A DNA stretch of 64,000 nucleotides from Confluentibacter citreus (GTDB lineage: Bacteria > Bacteroidota > Bacteroidia > Flavobacteriales > Flavobacteriaceae), in NCBI RefSeq assembly GCF_002807055.1, contig NZ_NIXN01000001.1:372001-436000 (forward strand). The letters run 5' to 3'. Below, piece by piece: positions 35,501 to 44,543 of the stretch (position 1 is the first letter of the stretch; each line of letters starts with the position of its first letter). The notes beneath the pieces are model-generated. The model saw only the letters and a list, made by a program, of their open reading frames with translations, searched no databases and was not told the DNA's origin. Both the position numbers and the translations under genes were made by a program.

Positions 35501-35711
35501 TAGTAAAGAAGGGCTTATTTTAAGACCCGATAGAATTGTTATAAACCCTAATAACGAAGCCGTAATTATTGATTATAAATCTGGGCAAGAGGATATAAAA
35601 CATTTACAACAATTACAAGCTTACCAAGATGTACTTGAAGACATGGGGCTAAAAATCCAAAAAAAAATACTCATTTATATAAATGACACTCTTTTTGTAA
35701 GAATAATTTAG
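32559..35711 (+). CDS. AddA/RecB-like UvrD-family helicase-nuclease
   Basis: A 1050-residue SF1A helicase. Walker A is ASAGSGKT (13-20) and motif Ia contains AITFTNKAVAEMKER. The Walker B region has DEFQDTSQLQWE, motif III-IV GDAKQAIYRWRGG, motif V VQIMTIHKSKGLEFP and motif VI LLYVTLTRA. The C-terminus has a PD-(D/E)XK nuclease end (RPDRIVINPN, VIIDYKSGQ). This is the AddA partner of the AddAB-type double-strand-break end-processing enzyme. The AddB-like partner is encoded at 37342, separated by an OmpA gene. Confidence 0.9.
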   Translation: MSALNYFNIYNASAGSGKTFTLVKEYLKILFVSNNPNYFKNILAITFTNKAVAEMKERIVETLMQFSENAILTNPNSMFDSICNELSMQPMDLHKKSEKLLNTIIHNYAAFDISTIDGFTHKLIRTFAYDLKLPLNFEVELDQDALLNEAVDSLISKAGTDKALTKVLVDFAIEKADDDKSWDVSFDFNKIAKLLVNENDIPFIETLKDKTLDDFNTLKTILREKIKHAENNIVENAISVLTLIEETGLQYSDFSRGTLPNHFKKASELNLDSLYGNNLEKNIEERTGIYTKTLKPDLANSIDALLPQIETYYKTIKTFVFHLKFLKNFYKNITPLSVLNAINKELTTLKRDQNKILISEFNNIISHEIKNQPTPFIYERIGEKFNHYFIDEFQDTSQLQWENLIPLIDNSLSTENGTAMLVGDAKQAIYRWRGGKAKQFIDLFNRKSMPFVIEQKLEKLETNYRSFKDIVDFNNSFFKYLSNVVFVNTEYQNLYESAHQNTFSEETGYVEISFLDIEKDDDRNEIFSEHVLKTIDKCLENGFNLEDICILVRKKKEGVAIANYLSQHHIPIISSETLLIYNAPEVVFVNNVLLLLIQPKNSEVKLAVLNYLATLLGVENKHEFFSNHLNLSLTSLFKSFEAFHIYINNNYLLQLPLFDSVETIVRSFNLVKTSNAYVQFYLDIVLEFSGKKGSDIAGFLDYFDKKKETLSIVSPKGQNAVQIMTIHKSKGLEFPVVVFPYADLDIYRELDPKEWFPINKETYHGFSHTLLNFNKDFENFDGSGLQIYNNHKSEQQLDNINLLYVTLTRAIEQLYIISTKNTSSKSEVNDKKYSDLFNNYLQYIGVWNDSQSMYSFGNAEKIETKKLNQPIANSKESNVQQTFISTSKETHNIKVVTKSGFLWDTSQQEAIEKGNLIHNIMSFIKTKDDIDFVINDFIGSSVINNEQAMALKDKTIEIVNHPLLKTYFDHDFTIYIERDIISKEGLILRPDRIVINPNNEAVIIDYKSGQEDIKHLQQLQAYQDVLEDMGLKIQKKILIYINDTLFVRII

Positions 35712-35828
35712 TGTTAAATATTGTTTGCTTGTAAGACTAATTAGCTGTTTTTTTTGTTTCAAAATGGATAAATTCATCTTCAAATTGGCATTAATAACAT
35801 AAAATAATCATTTTTTTATATATTTGTC

Positions 35829-35859
35829 TTTGTTAATAACATTTAACAACTTACTTTTG
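35829..35859 (+). promoter_or_regulatory. promoter of the OmpA-family gene
   Basis: TTTG (35829-35832), 19 bases, TACTTTTG (35852-35859): a full match to the Bacteroidota consensus, as expected for a highly expressed outer-membrane protein gene. The ATG follows 35 bases later. Confidence 0.7.
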
Positions 35860-35894
35860 TTTCAATTAACACTTAAAAATTAAACTATTTGAAT

Positions 35895-37271
35895 ATGAAA
35901 AATCTTAGCCGATTATTATTAGCTATGTTACTGGTATTTTTTATTAGTAACTCTAACGCACAAGACAAAAATAACCCATGGCAAATATCTATTGGGGCGA
36001 ATGCAGTAGATGCATATCCTTCAGGAGATGGAGGTTTATTTAGTGACACTTTTGGTGATGAATATTTTAATGCTGAAGACCATTGGAATATCTTGCCTGC
36101 TTTATCTACAATTACGGTATCTAAATACTTAGGTAATGGTTTCTCATTAGGACTTGGTGGATCTATAAACAAAATAACAAAATGGGGAGATATAAGCACT
36201 AACCCAGATACAACAAACGAAGTTTCTGATTTATCTTACTATGCTTTTGATGGTATTATTAAATACAATTTCTTAGAAGGAACCGTTTTAGATCCTTATT
36301 TAGGAGTTGGTGGTGGTTACACTTGGATTGATGATATAGGAGCTGGAACAGTAAATGGATCTGTAGGTTTAAATATTTGGTTTAGCGAAAACATTGGTTT
36401 AACGCTACAAACTTCTTACAAACATGCATTCGAAGATTATTTACAAACACATTTCCAACATTCTGCTGGTATCTCTATCAAATTTGGTGGAGTTGATACT
36501 GATGGTGATGGTATTTTTGACAAAGATGATGCTTGTCCAGATGTTCCTGGTTTAGCTGCATTCAACGGTTGTCCTGATACTGATGGTGATGGTATTGAAG
36601 ATAGTAAAGATTCTTGTCCAAATGAAGCTGGTTTAGCTGAATTTAATGGTTGTCCTGATACTGACGGTGATGGTGTTCCAGATAAAGATGATAAATGTCC
36701 AACTGTTGCTGGTTTAAAAGCTTTGGCTGGTTGTCCAGATGCTGATGGTGATGGTGTAACTGATGCTGAAGATAAATGTCCTAATGTTGCTGGTCCAGCT
36801 GCTAACAGTGGTTGTCCTTGGCCAGATACTGATGGTGATGGTGTTTTAGATAAAGATGATAAATGTCCAGACGTTAAAGGTACTGTTGCAAACAATGGTT
36901 GTCCTGAAGTTTCTGAAGAAGTTCAAAAAACATTGAATGCTTACGCTAAAACGATTTTATTTGATACTGGTAAATCAACTATCAAATCTCAATCTGAAGC
37001 TGTGCTAGGTGATATCATTAAAATACTTAATGAGTATCCAACTGCTAAGTTTACTGTAGAAGGTCACACTGATAGTGTTGGTAGCGATGCATTAAACCAA
37101 ACTTTATCAGAGTCTAGAGCATTATCTGTGAAAGATTACTTAACTAGCCATGGTGTTGATGAATTTAGACTTTCATCTAAAGGTTACGGTGAAGGAAGTC
37201 CTATCGATACTAACAATACTGCTAAAGGTAGAGCTAACAACAGACGTGTTGAAATTAACTTAGTGAAATAA
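35895..37271 (+). CDS. OmpA family outer-membrane protein with thrombospondin type-3 repeats
   Basis: A 458-residue protein. Signal peptide about 1-22 ([20 protein letters not shown]); an N-terminal beta-barrel about 25-200; five calcium-binding TSP3 repeats of the pattern D-[TA]-DGDG-x-x-D-x-x-D-x-CP (36497-36905); and a C-terminal OmpA peptidoglycan-binding domain ([29 protein letters not shown]). It links the outer membrane to the cell wall. A TTG six bases upstream is in frame, but the ATG at 35895 fits the signal peptide. Confidence 0.95.
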   Translation: MKNLSRLLLAMLLVFFISNSNAQDKNNPWQISIGANAVDAYPSGDGGLFSDTFGDEYFNAEDHWNILPALSTITVSKYLGNGFSLGLGGSINKITKWGDISTNPDTTNEVSDLSYYAFDGIIKYNFLEGTVLDPYLGVGGGYTWIDDIGAGTVNGSVGLNIWFSENIGLTLQTSYKHAFEDYLQTHFQHSAGISIKFGGVDTDGDGIFDKDDACPDVPGLAAFNGCPDTDGDGIEDSKDSCPNEAGLAEFNGCPDTDGDGVPDKDDKCPTVAGLKALAGCPDADGDGVTDAEDKCPNVAGPAANSGCPWPDTDGDGVLDKDDKCPDVKGTVANNGCPEVSEEVQKTLNAYAKTILFDTGKSTIKSQSEAVLGDIIKILNEYPTAKFTVEGHTDSVGSDALNQTLSESRALSVKDYLTSHGVDEFRLSSKGYGEGSPIDTNNTAKGRANNRRVEINLVK

Positions 37272-37300
37272 TAAGTTATAAACAATAAATAAGTTTTATA

Positions 37301-37336
37301 AAAACGCTTCGGATATCCGAAGCGTTTTTTATTTTT
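37301..37336 (+). terminator. intrinsic terminator of the OmpA-family gene
   Basis: AAAACGCTTCGGAT and ATCCGAAGCGTTTT form a 14-bp perfect palindrome (37301-37328), followed by TTATTTTTAT. It lies 6 bases before the AddB-like gene's ATG, so that gene relies on read-through or a promoter not seen. Confidence 0.85.
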
Positions 37337-37341
37337 ATAAA

Positions 37342-40107
37342 ATGACAACTTTCATTTTTGATGCATTAATAGATTTAAAAAAACAAAATTTAAATCTTTC
37401 TGAACTAACTTTTATTTTGCCTAGTAAACGCGCTGGGCTATTTTTAAAACATCAACTTCATAAAGTAAATGAGCAAACTGCTTTTGCTCCTGTAATCATT
37501 AGCATTGAAGAATTTACGGAAGAACTATCACAATTAAAAACCATTTCTAACACAGAGCTTCTTTTTGAGTTTTATAATGTTTATTGTGGGTTGACTGGCA
37601 ACAAAGAAAAAGATTCGTTCGAAGTATTTTCAAAATGGGCACAAATTTTACTTCAAGACTTTAATGAAATAGACCGTTATCTAATTCCACAACAAAAAAT
37701 ATTTACTTATTTAAGTGCTATTCAAGATTTAAAACATTGGTCTCTTGAAGAAAACAAAACCGATTTCGTTAAAAACTATTTGTTGTTTTGGAACTCAATT
37801 TACAATTACTATTTACACTTCACCCAGCAACTCTTAAACAAAAAAGTGGGTTATCAAGGTCTTGTTTATAGAGAAGCCGTTCAAAATTTAGAAGCTTATA
37901 TTCAAAACAATCCTGAAAAACAGCACATTTTCTTGGGATTTAATGCCCTTAATACTTCCGAAGAAACTATCATACAAGAATTACTTCAAAATAATTTAGC
38001 CAAAATTTATTGGGATATAGATACCGTTTTTATTGAGAATACGATGCACGATGCTGCATTATTTACTAGGGAATATAAATTCAAATGGCCTTATTTTAAA
38101 AACAATCCTTTTAATTGGATAACGAACAACTATTCTAAAGAAAAAAACGTGTCGGTTTATGGCATTCCAAAGAATATAGGTCAAGCAAAATACATTGGGT
38201 TTATATTGGATAATTTAAAAAAAGAAAAGGATAATTTAAATAACACTGCGGTTGTTTTAGGTGATGAACATTTACTAATTCCCGTTTTAAATTCATTACC
38301 CGAACATATTGATGCTTTAAATATTACCATGGGTTTTCCATTAAAATCCATTCCTTTGGCATCTTTATTCGAACAACTATTTCATATTCATAAAAAAGCA
38401 TCAGGTTCGTTTTATTACAAAGATATTGTCAATATTATTTCACACCATTTTATCAGGCCTTTATTTTATGTAAATGACATAGATTATGCGTCTGAAATAA
38501 TTGACACCATTCATGAAAATAATTTAATTTATATCTCCACAGAACGCTTAAAGAACTTTTCGAATACACATGATCATCTTATAGATTTGTTGTTCTCTAA
38601 TTGGAGTAACATTGATTCTGCTTTAAAAAACTGCTCTGAATTAATTTTAACTATTAAAAACGAATTAGATAAAAATAAAGCACACAACTTACTTTCTTTA
38701 GAGTATTTGTATCGATTTAATGTTCTTTTTAATGAATTGACCCTTTTAAATTCAAAATACAATCATATTAAAACCATACAAACCTTGCATGACGTTTATA
38801 AAGAATTGTTAAGTTCTGAAACTTTGGATTTTCAGGGAGAACCTTTACAAGGTCTTCAAATTATGGGCATGTTAGAATCCCGTGCTTTAGATTTTGAAAC
38901 CGTTATCATTTCATCTGTAAATGAAGGCATCCTTCCGTCAGGAAAAAGCAACAATTCTTTTATCCCTTTTGATGTTAAATTAGAAAATAAGTTACCCACT
39001 TATAAAGAAAAAGATGCGGTTTACACCTATCACTTTTATAGACTTTTACAGCGTGCCAAAAACATATATATTTTATACAATACAGAAGCAGATATTTTAA
39101 CTGGTGGCGAAAAAAGCCGATTTATAACGCAGTTAGAATTAGAAGGCATTCATAAAATAAACCATCAAATTATTACGCCTTATGTGCCTATAATAGAAAA
39201 CGCTTTGAATACGGTTTCTAAAAACACTGAAGTTATTGAAAAACTGATTAAAGTATCCGAAAAAGGATTTTCACCTTCCTCATTAACCAATTACATAAGA
39301 AACCCGATCGACTTTTACAATCAAAAAATATTGGGCATTCAAGAGTATGAAGATGCCGAGGAAACCGTGGCGGCAAATACCTTAGGAACCGTTGTGCATA
39401 ATACTTTGGAAGATTTTTATAAACCATTAATTGGTTCCTATTTGACTGTTGATTTGGTAACAAAACTTAAATCCCAAATTCAGGAAACGGTCACAAACCA
39501 TTTTAAAAAAGTTTATAAAGAAGGTGATATAACCAAAGGCAAAAACCTCATCATTTTTGAAATAGCAAAACGCTATGTTTCTAATTTTTTGGATTTGGAA
39601 ATAGCCGATTTAAAAGCCGGAAACTCTATAAAAATAATAGCTATTGAAGCCAATAATACCGTTTTGATTCATATTCCAGAACTCCATTTTCCAGTAAACC
39701 TTACGGGAAAAGTAGATCGCGTTGACGAGTATAATGGCACTACCAGAATCATCGATTACAAAACAGGAAACGTGCAGCAAAACCATGTTGAAATTGTAAA
39801 TTGGGAAGATATAACTACCAATTTTGATAAATACAGCAAAAGCTTTCAAATACTATCTTACGCGTATATGATGCAGCTTTCTGGCAAGATAAAACTTCCT
39901 GTTGAAGCAGGTATAATCTCGTTTAAAAATTTAAATTCTGGATTTTTAAAATTTGCAAAAAAAGATAAATCTGGAAATGGCGCTAAAAAAGATTTTTTGA
40001 TTACCCAAGACACTTTAAATGCTTTTCAAGAAGAACTTAAAAAGCTAATCATTGAAATTTGTAACCCTAATATTGACTTTGTAGAAAAGGAAATTAAAAA
40101 TAATTAA
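37342..40107 (+). CDS. AddB-like PD-(D/E)XK nuclease/inactivated helicase
   Basis: A 921-residue protein. The N-terminal part begins TFIFDALIDLKKQ with LPSKRAGLFLKHQL, resembling the helicase-like fold of AddB but with no Walker A motif. The C-terminal PD-(D/E)XK nuclease has HNTLEDFY, GKVDRVDEYNG and IIDYKTGNVQ. Positions where AddB carries iron-sulphur cysteines are not cysteine here (IRNPIDFYNQKI). It probably pairs with the AddA-like protein at 32559. Its stop overlaps the convergent sensor-kinase stop by 4 bases. Confidence 0.87.
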   Translation: MTTFIFDALIDLKKQNLNLSELTFILPSKRAGLFLKHQLHKVNEQTAFAPVIISIEEFTEELSQLKTISNTELLFEFYNVYCGLTGNKEKDSFEVFSKWAQILLQDFNEIDRYLIPQQKIFTYLSAIQDLKHWSLEENKTDFVKNYLLFWNSIYNYYLHFTQQLLNKKVGYQGLVYREAVQNLEAYIQNNPEKQHIFLGFNALNTSEETIIQELLQNNLAKIYWDIDTVFIENTMHDAALFTREYKFKWPYFKNNPFNWITNNYSKEKNVSVYGIPKNIGQAKYIGFILDNLKKEKDNLNNTAVVLGDEHLLIPVLNSLPEHIDALNITMGFPLKSIPLASLFEQLFHIHKKASGSFYYKDIVNIISHHFIRPLFYVNDIDYASEIIDTIHENNLIYISTERLKNFSNTHDHLIDLLFSNWSNIDSALKNCSELILTIKNELDKNKAHNLLSLEYLYRFNVLFNELTLLNSKYNHIKTIQTLHDVYKELLSSETLDFQGEPLQGLQIMGMLESRALDFETVIISSVNEGILPSGKSNNSFIPFDVKLENKLPTYKEKDAVYTYHFYRLLQRAKNIYILYNTEADILTGGEKSRFITQLELEGIHKINHQIITPYVPIIENALNTVSKNTEVIEKLIKVSEKGFSPSSLTNYIRNPIDFYNQKILGIQEYEDAEETVAANTLGTVVHNTLEDFYKPLIGSYLTVDLVTKLKSQIQETVTNHFKKVYKEGDITKGKNLIIFEIAKRYVSNFLDLEIADLKAGNSIKIIAIEANNTVLIHIPELHFPVNLTGKVDRVDEYNGTTRIIDYKTGNVQQNHVEIVNWEDITTNFDKYSKSFQILSYAYMMQLSGKIKLPVEAGIISFKNLNSGFLKFAKKDKSGNGAKKDFLITQDTLNAFQEELKKLIIEICNPNIDFVEKEIKNN

Positions 40108-42473
40108 GCGGTTCTTAATTTCACGTCTTCCTTCGTGTTATACCCGTTCATTTTATCTAATAACAAATCTTTTTTAACAGGTTTAGTCATATAATCATTC
40201 ATCCCCAAATCGATGACCCTTTGGCGTGTTTCTTGCATGGCATCTGCTGTTACGGCAATAATAGGTATGACTGCGATACGTTCACCCAACTCACCACTTC
40301 TAATAATTTTAGTAGCTTCATAACCATCCATAACAGGCATCTGTAAGTCCATTAAAATTAGATTATAAACATCTTTTTTTAAAGCATCCAATGCTTCTTT
40401 TCCATTATCTACAACGGTAAAACTAACATGCGAAAAACTTCCAAGAATTTTGCGCATAACCATTTGGTTAAGCTTGTTATCTTCAACAACCAAAACATGT
40501 AAAGGCCGTACGGTACTTTTATTTTTATTTACATTGTAAATAACTTCCTTTTCTACAGCGACATTTTTTAAAGGCAAATCTATAAATATATCGGTGCCTT
40601 TATTGGGCTTACTTTCTAGAGCTATAGTGCCCCCAAAAAGTTCTACTAAATGTTTTACTATGGTTAAACCCAATCCAATGCCTCCAAATTCTCGTTGGTG
40701 GTTGAGTCTCATTTGATTGAAACTGTCAAAAATGGTTTTTTGGTTTTCAGCGTCTATTCCAATGCCGGTATCGGATATTCTAAAAGAAAAGCGACAAATA
40801 TCATTAGGTTGTTGAATGCAATTAAGCTTAAAGCTAATATGCCCTTCTTTAGTGAATTTTACAGCATTTGCCAATACATTGTTTACAATTTGAATTAAGC
40901 GTTCTGAATCTCCCTGTACTTTGATTGGAATATCTTTATCCATTTCAAATTTAAATTCCAATCCTTTTCTATGAGCTTCTGCGCTCCAATTTTCACTAAT
41001 TTGATGTAATAAAAGAGAAGGATTAAACACTTCCAAATTTAATTTAAGTTCGTTCTTCTCAATTTTTTCAAAATCAATAATGTCATTCACATTACTCAAC
41101 AAGCTTAATGATGCGTTTTTAATAATTTCGAATTGCTTCCGAGTTTCATTCTTATCGCTGTTCATTAATTCATTTTCGGCTATTCCCATAATGGCATTAA
41201 TGGGTGTCCTTAGTTCATGGCTCATGTTAGACATGAAATAGGTTTTTAACTGGCTTATTTCTTCTGATTTTTGAAGCGCCACTGCTTGAGAGTTTTCTTT
41301 TTCTATTCTTAAATTTCTTATCAAATTAGTCATCGATAATGATAGAAAAATGACCTCGAGACCTGAACCAAATTTGGCACTGTTCAATGTATAAAAATTG
41401 TTGGGAAGCAAACTAAGATTATTCATTACAAACCCTAATAGACCGATTACCAAAAAGAAGATTCCAATAGAGAAATAGGTATCTATGGCAATGCGCTTAT
41501 AACGTATAGTAAATACTGTGGATAGAATTAAAATTAAACTAAATAATCCATTTAAATTGCTTAAAGGATAGACTATCTCAAACGTTTTTGGGCTTATAAA
41601 AAGCATAATGAACAACGCTGACAAAATAACATAAATAGCATTGTAGGCTTTTTTAAAATCTTTTAAAAGTGTATCTACTTTTAAAAAGTGCTCACAGTAT
41701 TTTAACAAGAAAAAATTAGACAGTAAAGCTGTAATAAGTACCGCCCGACTGTTTAGATAACCGCCTTCTGGAAATATAAATTCAAATATAAAACCATCGA
41801 GTGCAGATTGCATAAATCCTATCGAAAACACATAAAATCCATAATACAAAAATGACTTTTCCTTTAAACTTGTGTAGAAAAACAAATATATAATGCCCGC
41901 TAAAAATAATACTCCATAAAACAGCCCAAGAAACAATTGTTGCCTATAATTCATCATCAAAAAAGACGTTTCTGTATAAAGGTTAAGAGGAATATTTAAA
42001 GTCTCTCCATCACTTTTAAAATGCAAATAAATTTGATGTGTAGAATTTGCTGGCAAGTCTAGTTTAAAAATAGTGGCTCTGTGTTTTACCTGCCTTTCAT
42101 TATATGGAATGCTATCACCGCTTTTAAAGTGCTTTATGTTATTATTTTCAATTTGGTACAAATTAGCCACATCTGTTACTGGTCTTGCCGTTTCTAGATA
42201 ATAGGTAGCTGCTTGTTCCGTACTATTGGATATGTGAAACCGCACCCAATAATTATTTGAAGTAAAACCAACACTATGATTCTCAGATTCTAAAACATTA
42301 TTGTAAAATAGCGAATCTTTTGAAACCTCATCAAGAGTCAAATCAAGGTTGCCTGCATCGAAAAAATTGGCGTATTCGTAAAGATGCCCTTTGCTTTTTA
42401 AAGGGTCATAAATGGCATCTTGAGCATATAAGCTTAAACCTATAAAATAGGTTAATAGTAGCAGGTGTTTCAT
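40104..42473 (-). CDS. hybrid sensor histidine kinase with 7TMR-DISM input and receiver domain
   Basis: A 789-residue protein. Signal peptide 1-17 ending LYAQ; a periplasmic 7TMR-DISMED2 jelly-roll about 30-150 (VGFTSNNYWVRFHI), a carbohydrate-type sensor; seven membrane helices about 175-385; a HisKA box with the phosphorylated histidine in MSHELRTPINAIMG; a HATPase domain (DTGIGID, GGIGLGLTIV); and a receiver with the phospho-aspartate in LILMDLQMPVMDG. No DNA-binding output domain is attached and no response-regulator gene is adjacent. Upstream 42474-42665 shows no gene. Confidence 0.93.
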   Translation of the reverse strand: MKHLLLLTYFIGLSLYAQDAIYDPLKSKGHLYEYANFFDAGNLDLTLDEVSKDSLFYNNVLESENHSVGFTSNNYWVRFHISNSTEQAATYYLETARPVTDVANLYQIENNNIKHFKSGDSIPYNERQVKHRATIFKLDLPANSTHQIYLHFKSDGETLNIPLNLYTETSFLMMNYRQQLFLGLFYGVLFLAGIIYLFFYTSLKEKSFLYYGFYVFSIGFMQSALDGFIFEFIFPEGGYLNSRAVLITALLSNFFLLKYCEHFLKVDTLLKDFKKAYNAIYVILSALFIMLFISPKTFEIVYPLSNLNGLFSLILILSTVFTIRYKRIAIDTYFSIGIFFLVIGLLGFVMNNLSLLPNNFYTLNSAKFGSGLEVIFLSLSMTNLIRNLRIEKENSQAVALQKSEEISQLKTYFMSNMSHELRTPINAIMGIAENELMNSDKNETRKQFEIIKNASLSLLSNVNDIIDFEKIEKNELKLNLEVFNPSLLLHQISENWSAEAHRKGLEFKFEMDKDIPIKVQGDSERLIQIVNNVLANAVKFTKEGHISFKLNCIQQPNDICRFSFRISDTGIGIDAENQKTIFDSFNQMRLNHQREFGGIGLGLTIVKHLVELFGGTIALESKPNKGTDIFIDLPLKNVAVEKEVIYNVNKNKSTVRPLHVLVVEDNKLNQMVMRKILGSFSHVSFTVVDNGKEALDALKKDVYNLILMDLQMPVMDGYEATKIIRSGELGERIAVIPIIAVTADAMQETRQRVIDLGMNDYMTKPVKKDLLLDKMNGYNTKEDVKLRTA

Positions 42474-42665
42474 GTTTGGGGCATTAAACTACTGTAAACA
42501 TAGAAAAAAGACTTTTAAAAAATCCTTTTTTTGTTTAAACTACTAAAAACCCTGCTAAATTTAATCGATAAACGGTAAATATTACAGAAATTCATTTGAA
42601 ATCGTAAGAAAATAAGAAATAATCTTTAATGTGAATTAGTAACAAGAACTATTCCTTTGCAACAA

Positions 42666-42697
42666 AAAAAAACCTTCTTCAAACATGAAGAAGGTTT
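42666..42697 (-). terminator. terminator of the GH51 gene
   Basis: AAACCTTCTT and AAGAAGGTTT (42670-42697 overall) form a stem; read leftward it is followed by eight or more T. Confidence 0.85.
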
Positions 42698-42729
42698 AAA
42701 ATTATTATTTTAAGTTTAGTTTAGAAATA

Positions 42730-44295
42730 TTACTTTCCTTCTACCACAACAACTGAAAAAGGAGGAATAGTTACAACAAGTTTTCCTTTTTTTACCTCAA
42801 ACCCTTTATAATCGGCTGGTTGAATTTTTGTTGGATTGTCGAAAGAGTTGTGATCTTGCAATGTTTTTGAAGTCAACACTTTTGCAGTTATACTTTTAAC
42901 CCCAAGCTCATTCATGTCTATTTCAATTTTATTTGCTTTTTTAGAATCCACATTTACCATAGATACATGAACCAATCCTTTACTGTCTTTTGAGGCAGAA
43001 ACATTTAAAGCAGGAAGCGATTTGTTATTATAAATGTATAAAGGAGAGACAAAATTAATAGGTATTAATTTAGCGTCTTGATGTACTTTATACATTTCCA
43101 TAACATGGTAAGTAGGTGTTAAAATCATCTTAGCTTCTTTAGTAAGAATGACGGCTTGTAACACATTGACGCACTGTGCTAAATTCGCCATACGAACTCT
43201 GTCTGCATGATTATGGAATATATTAAGCGTTGAACCAGCTAAAACGGCATCTCTCATAGTATTTTGTTGATATAAAAACCCTGGATTTGATCCTTTTTCA
43301 ACATCGTACCAACCGCCCCATTCATCAACTACTAAATCAATTTTCTTTTCAGGATCATATTTATCCATAATAGCTGAATGTTTGGTAACTAATTCCTCCA
43401 TTTTTAAGGCCTCGCTCATAGTTCCAAAATACTGATCCTCTGTAAATTCTACAGATGCTCCCTTATTGTTCCAATCTATAACTGAATAATGATGCAAAGC
43501 CACACCCTCTAACATTTTAGCTGGTACGTTTTTCATCAATGTTTCGGTCCAGTGGTAATCATCGCTACTAGCTCCCGAAGCAATACGAACAACACTTCCT
43601 GTATTTTCCCAATCGGTAACAAACGTTGCATACTTTCTATATTCATTAGCATAGTATTCTGCCGTCATATTACCACCACATCCCCAAGCTTCATTACCCA
43701 TGCCCCAATACTTCACCTTCCATGGTTCTTCTCTACCATTTTCTTTACGCAAATCACTCATAGGACTCTTCCCCGCAAAATTGGTATATTGAACCCAGTC
43801 TGCAAATTCTTGAACGGTTCCACTACCTATATTTCCAGATAAATATGGTTCTGCACCAAGCAATTCACACATATTTAAGAAGTCATGAGTACCAAAACTA
43901 TTATCTTCAGTAACGCCTCCCCACCAAGTATTCACTATGGTTGGTCGTTGGTCTAACGGACCAATTCCATCTTTCCAATGATATGTGTCTGCAAAGCAAC
44001 CTCCAGGCCAACGTAAATTAGGTATCTGCAATTTTTTTAAGGCTTCAACAATGTCGTTACGTACGCCGTTTGTGTTTGGTATTTCAGAATTATCTCCAAC
44101 AAAAAAACCATCATAAATACATCTTCCTAAATGTTCAGCAAAATGTCCATAAATATGTTTGTTTATAACTGGCGCATTATCATCGCTTTTAATTGTTATA
44201 ACTGTGCCTTCTGTCTGGGAATAAACACTTAGTGTTGAGACAAAAAAGATTGCCAAAAATCTTGAAATGAGTGACTTAAATTTTAACATAACCAT
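42730..44295 (-). CDS. alpha-L-arabinofuranosidase, GH51
   Basis: A 521-residue exported glycosidase. Signal peptide to about residue 26 (SVYSQ); a GH51 barrel with NKHIYGHFAEHLGRCIYDG, LRWPGGCFADTYHWKDG, the acid/base glutamate in GMGNEAWGCGG and the nucleophile in VDEWGGWYD; and a C-terminal beta domain. It removes arabinofuranosyl side chains from arabinan or arabinoxylan. A second ATG at 44289 (MLKFKSL) is an equally good start. Confidence 0.94.
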   Translation of the reverse strand: MVMLKFKSLISRFLAIFFVSTLSVYSQTEGTVITIKSDDNAPVINKHIYGHFAEHLGRCIYDGFFVGDNSEIPNTNGVRNDIVEALKKLQIPNLRWPGGCFADTYHWKDGIGPLDQRPTIVNTWWGGVTEDNSFGTHDFLNMCELLGAEPYLSGNIGSGTVQEFADWVQYTNFAGKSPMSDLRKENGREEPWKVKYWGMGNEAWGCGGNMTAEYYANEYRKYATFVTDWENTGSVVRIASGASSDDYHWTETLMKNVPAKMLEGVALHHYSVIDWNNKGASVEFTEDQYFGTMSEALKMEELVTKHSAIMDKYDPEKKIDLVVDEWGGWYDVEKGSNPGFLYQQNTMRDAVLAGSTLNIFHNHADRVRMANLAQCVNVLQAVILTKEAKMILTPTYHVMEMYKVHQDAKLIPINFVSPLYIYNNKSLPALNVSASKDSKGLVHVSMVNVDSKKANKIEIDMNELGVKSITAKVLTSKTLQDHNSFDNPTKIQPADYKGFEVKKGKLVVTIPPFSVVVVEGK

Positions 44296-44355
44296 CTATT
44301 TTTACTATTTATTAATACACTTTTTAAGTGTTGAATTTACATTTATAAATAAATT

Positions 44356-44390
44356 AAAAAAAAACAACATAACCAAAGGTTATTGCTGTT
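44356..44390 (-). terminator. possible second terminator downstream of tRNA-Ala
   Basis: AACAACATAACC and GGTTATTGCTGTT pair with one bulge around a three-base loop. Read leftward it is followed by a run of T (44356-44364). It may back up the tRNA terminator. Confidence 0.5.
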
Positions 44391-44425
44391 TTTAAGCCAC
44401 GCCTATTATAATATTTTTAAAGAAA

Positions 44426-44457
44426 AACCCAATGAGGTAGAAAACTCATTGGGTTTC
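44426..44457 (-). terminator. terminator of tRNA-Ala
   Basis: AAACCCAATGAG and CTCATTGGGTTT form a 12-bp stem just after the tRNA 3' end on the minus strand; the tail reads TTCTTTAAAAA. Confidence 0.75.
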
Positions 44458-44464
44458 GTTATAG

Positions 44465-44538
44465 TGGAGAAGATGGGGCTCGAACCCACGACCTCTTGGC
44501 TGCCAGCCAAGCGCTCTAGCCAACTGAGCTACATCCCC
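44465..44538 (-). tRNA. tRNA-Ala (anticodon GGC)
   Basis: A 74-base cloverleaf on the minus strand. Acceptor GGGGATG pairs with CTTCTCC, with one apparent T-T mismatch at the sixth pair. The D arm is GCTCAGTTGGCTAGAGC. The anticodon stem CTTGG/CCAAG encloses CTGGCAG (anticodon GGC). The T arm is GTGGG-TTCGAGC-CCCAT. The discriminator is A and CCA is not encoded. It starts only 5 bases after the universal stress protein stop. Confidence 0.92.
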
Positions 44539-44543
44539 AATAA

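Noticed and set aside
36437-36895. A leftward serine/proline-rich repeat protein
   Set aside because: It is the antisense shadow of the five TSP3 repeats of the OmpA gene; the repeats arise from the coding strand.
36497-36905. Regularly spaced repeats that could look like a CRISPR array
   Set aside because: The repeats are in frame, encode D-x-DGDG calcium motifs and have no unique spacers of constant length.
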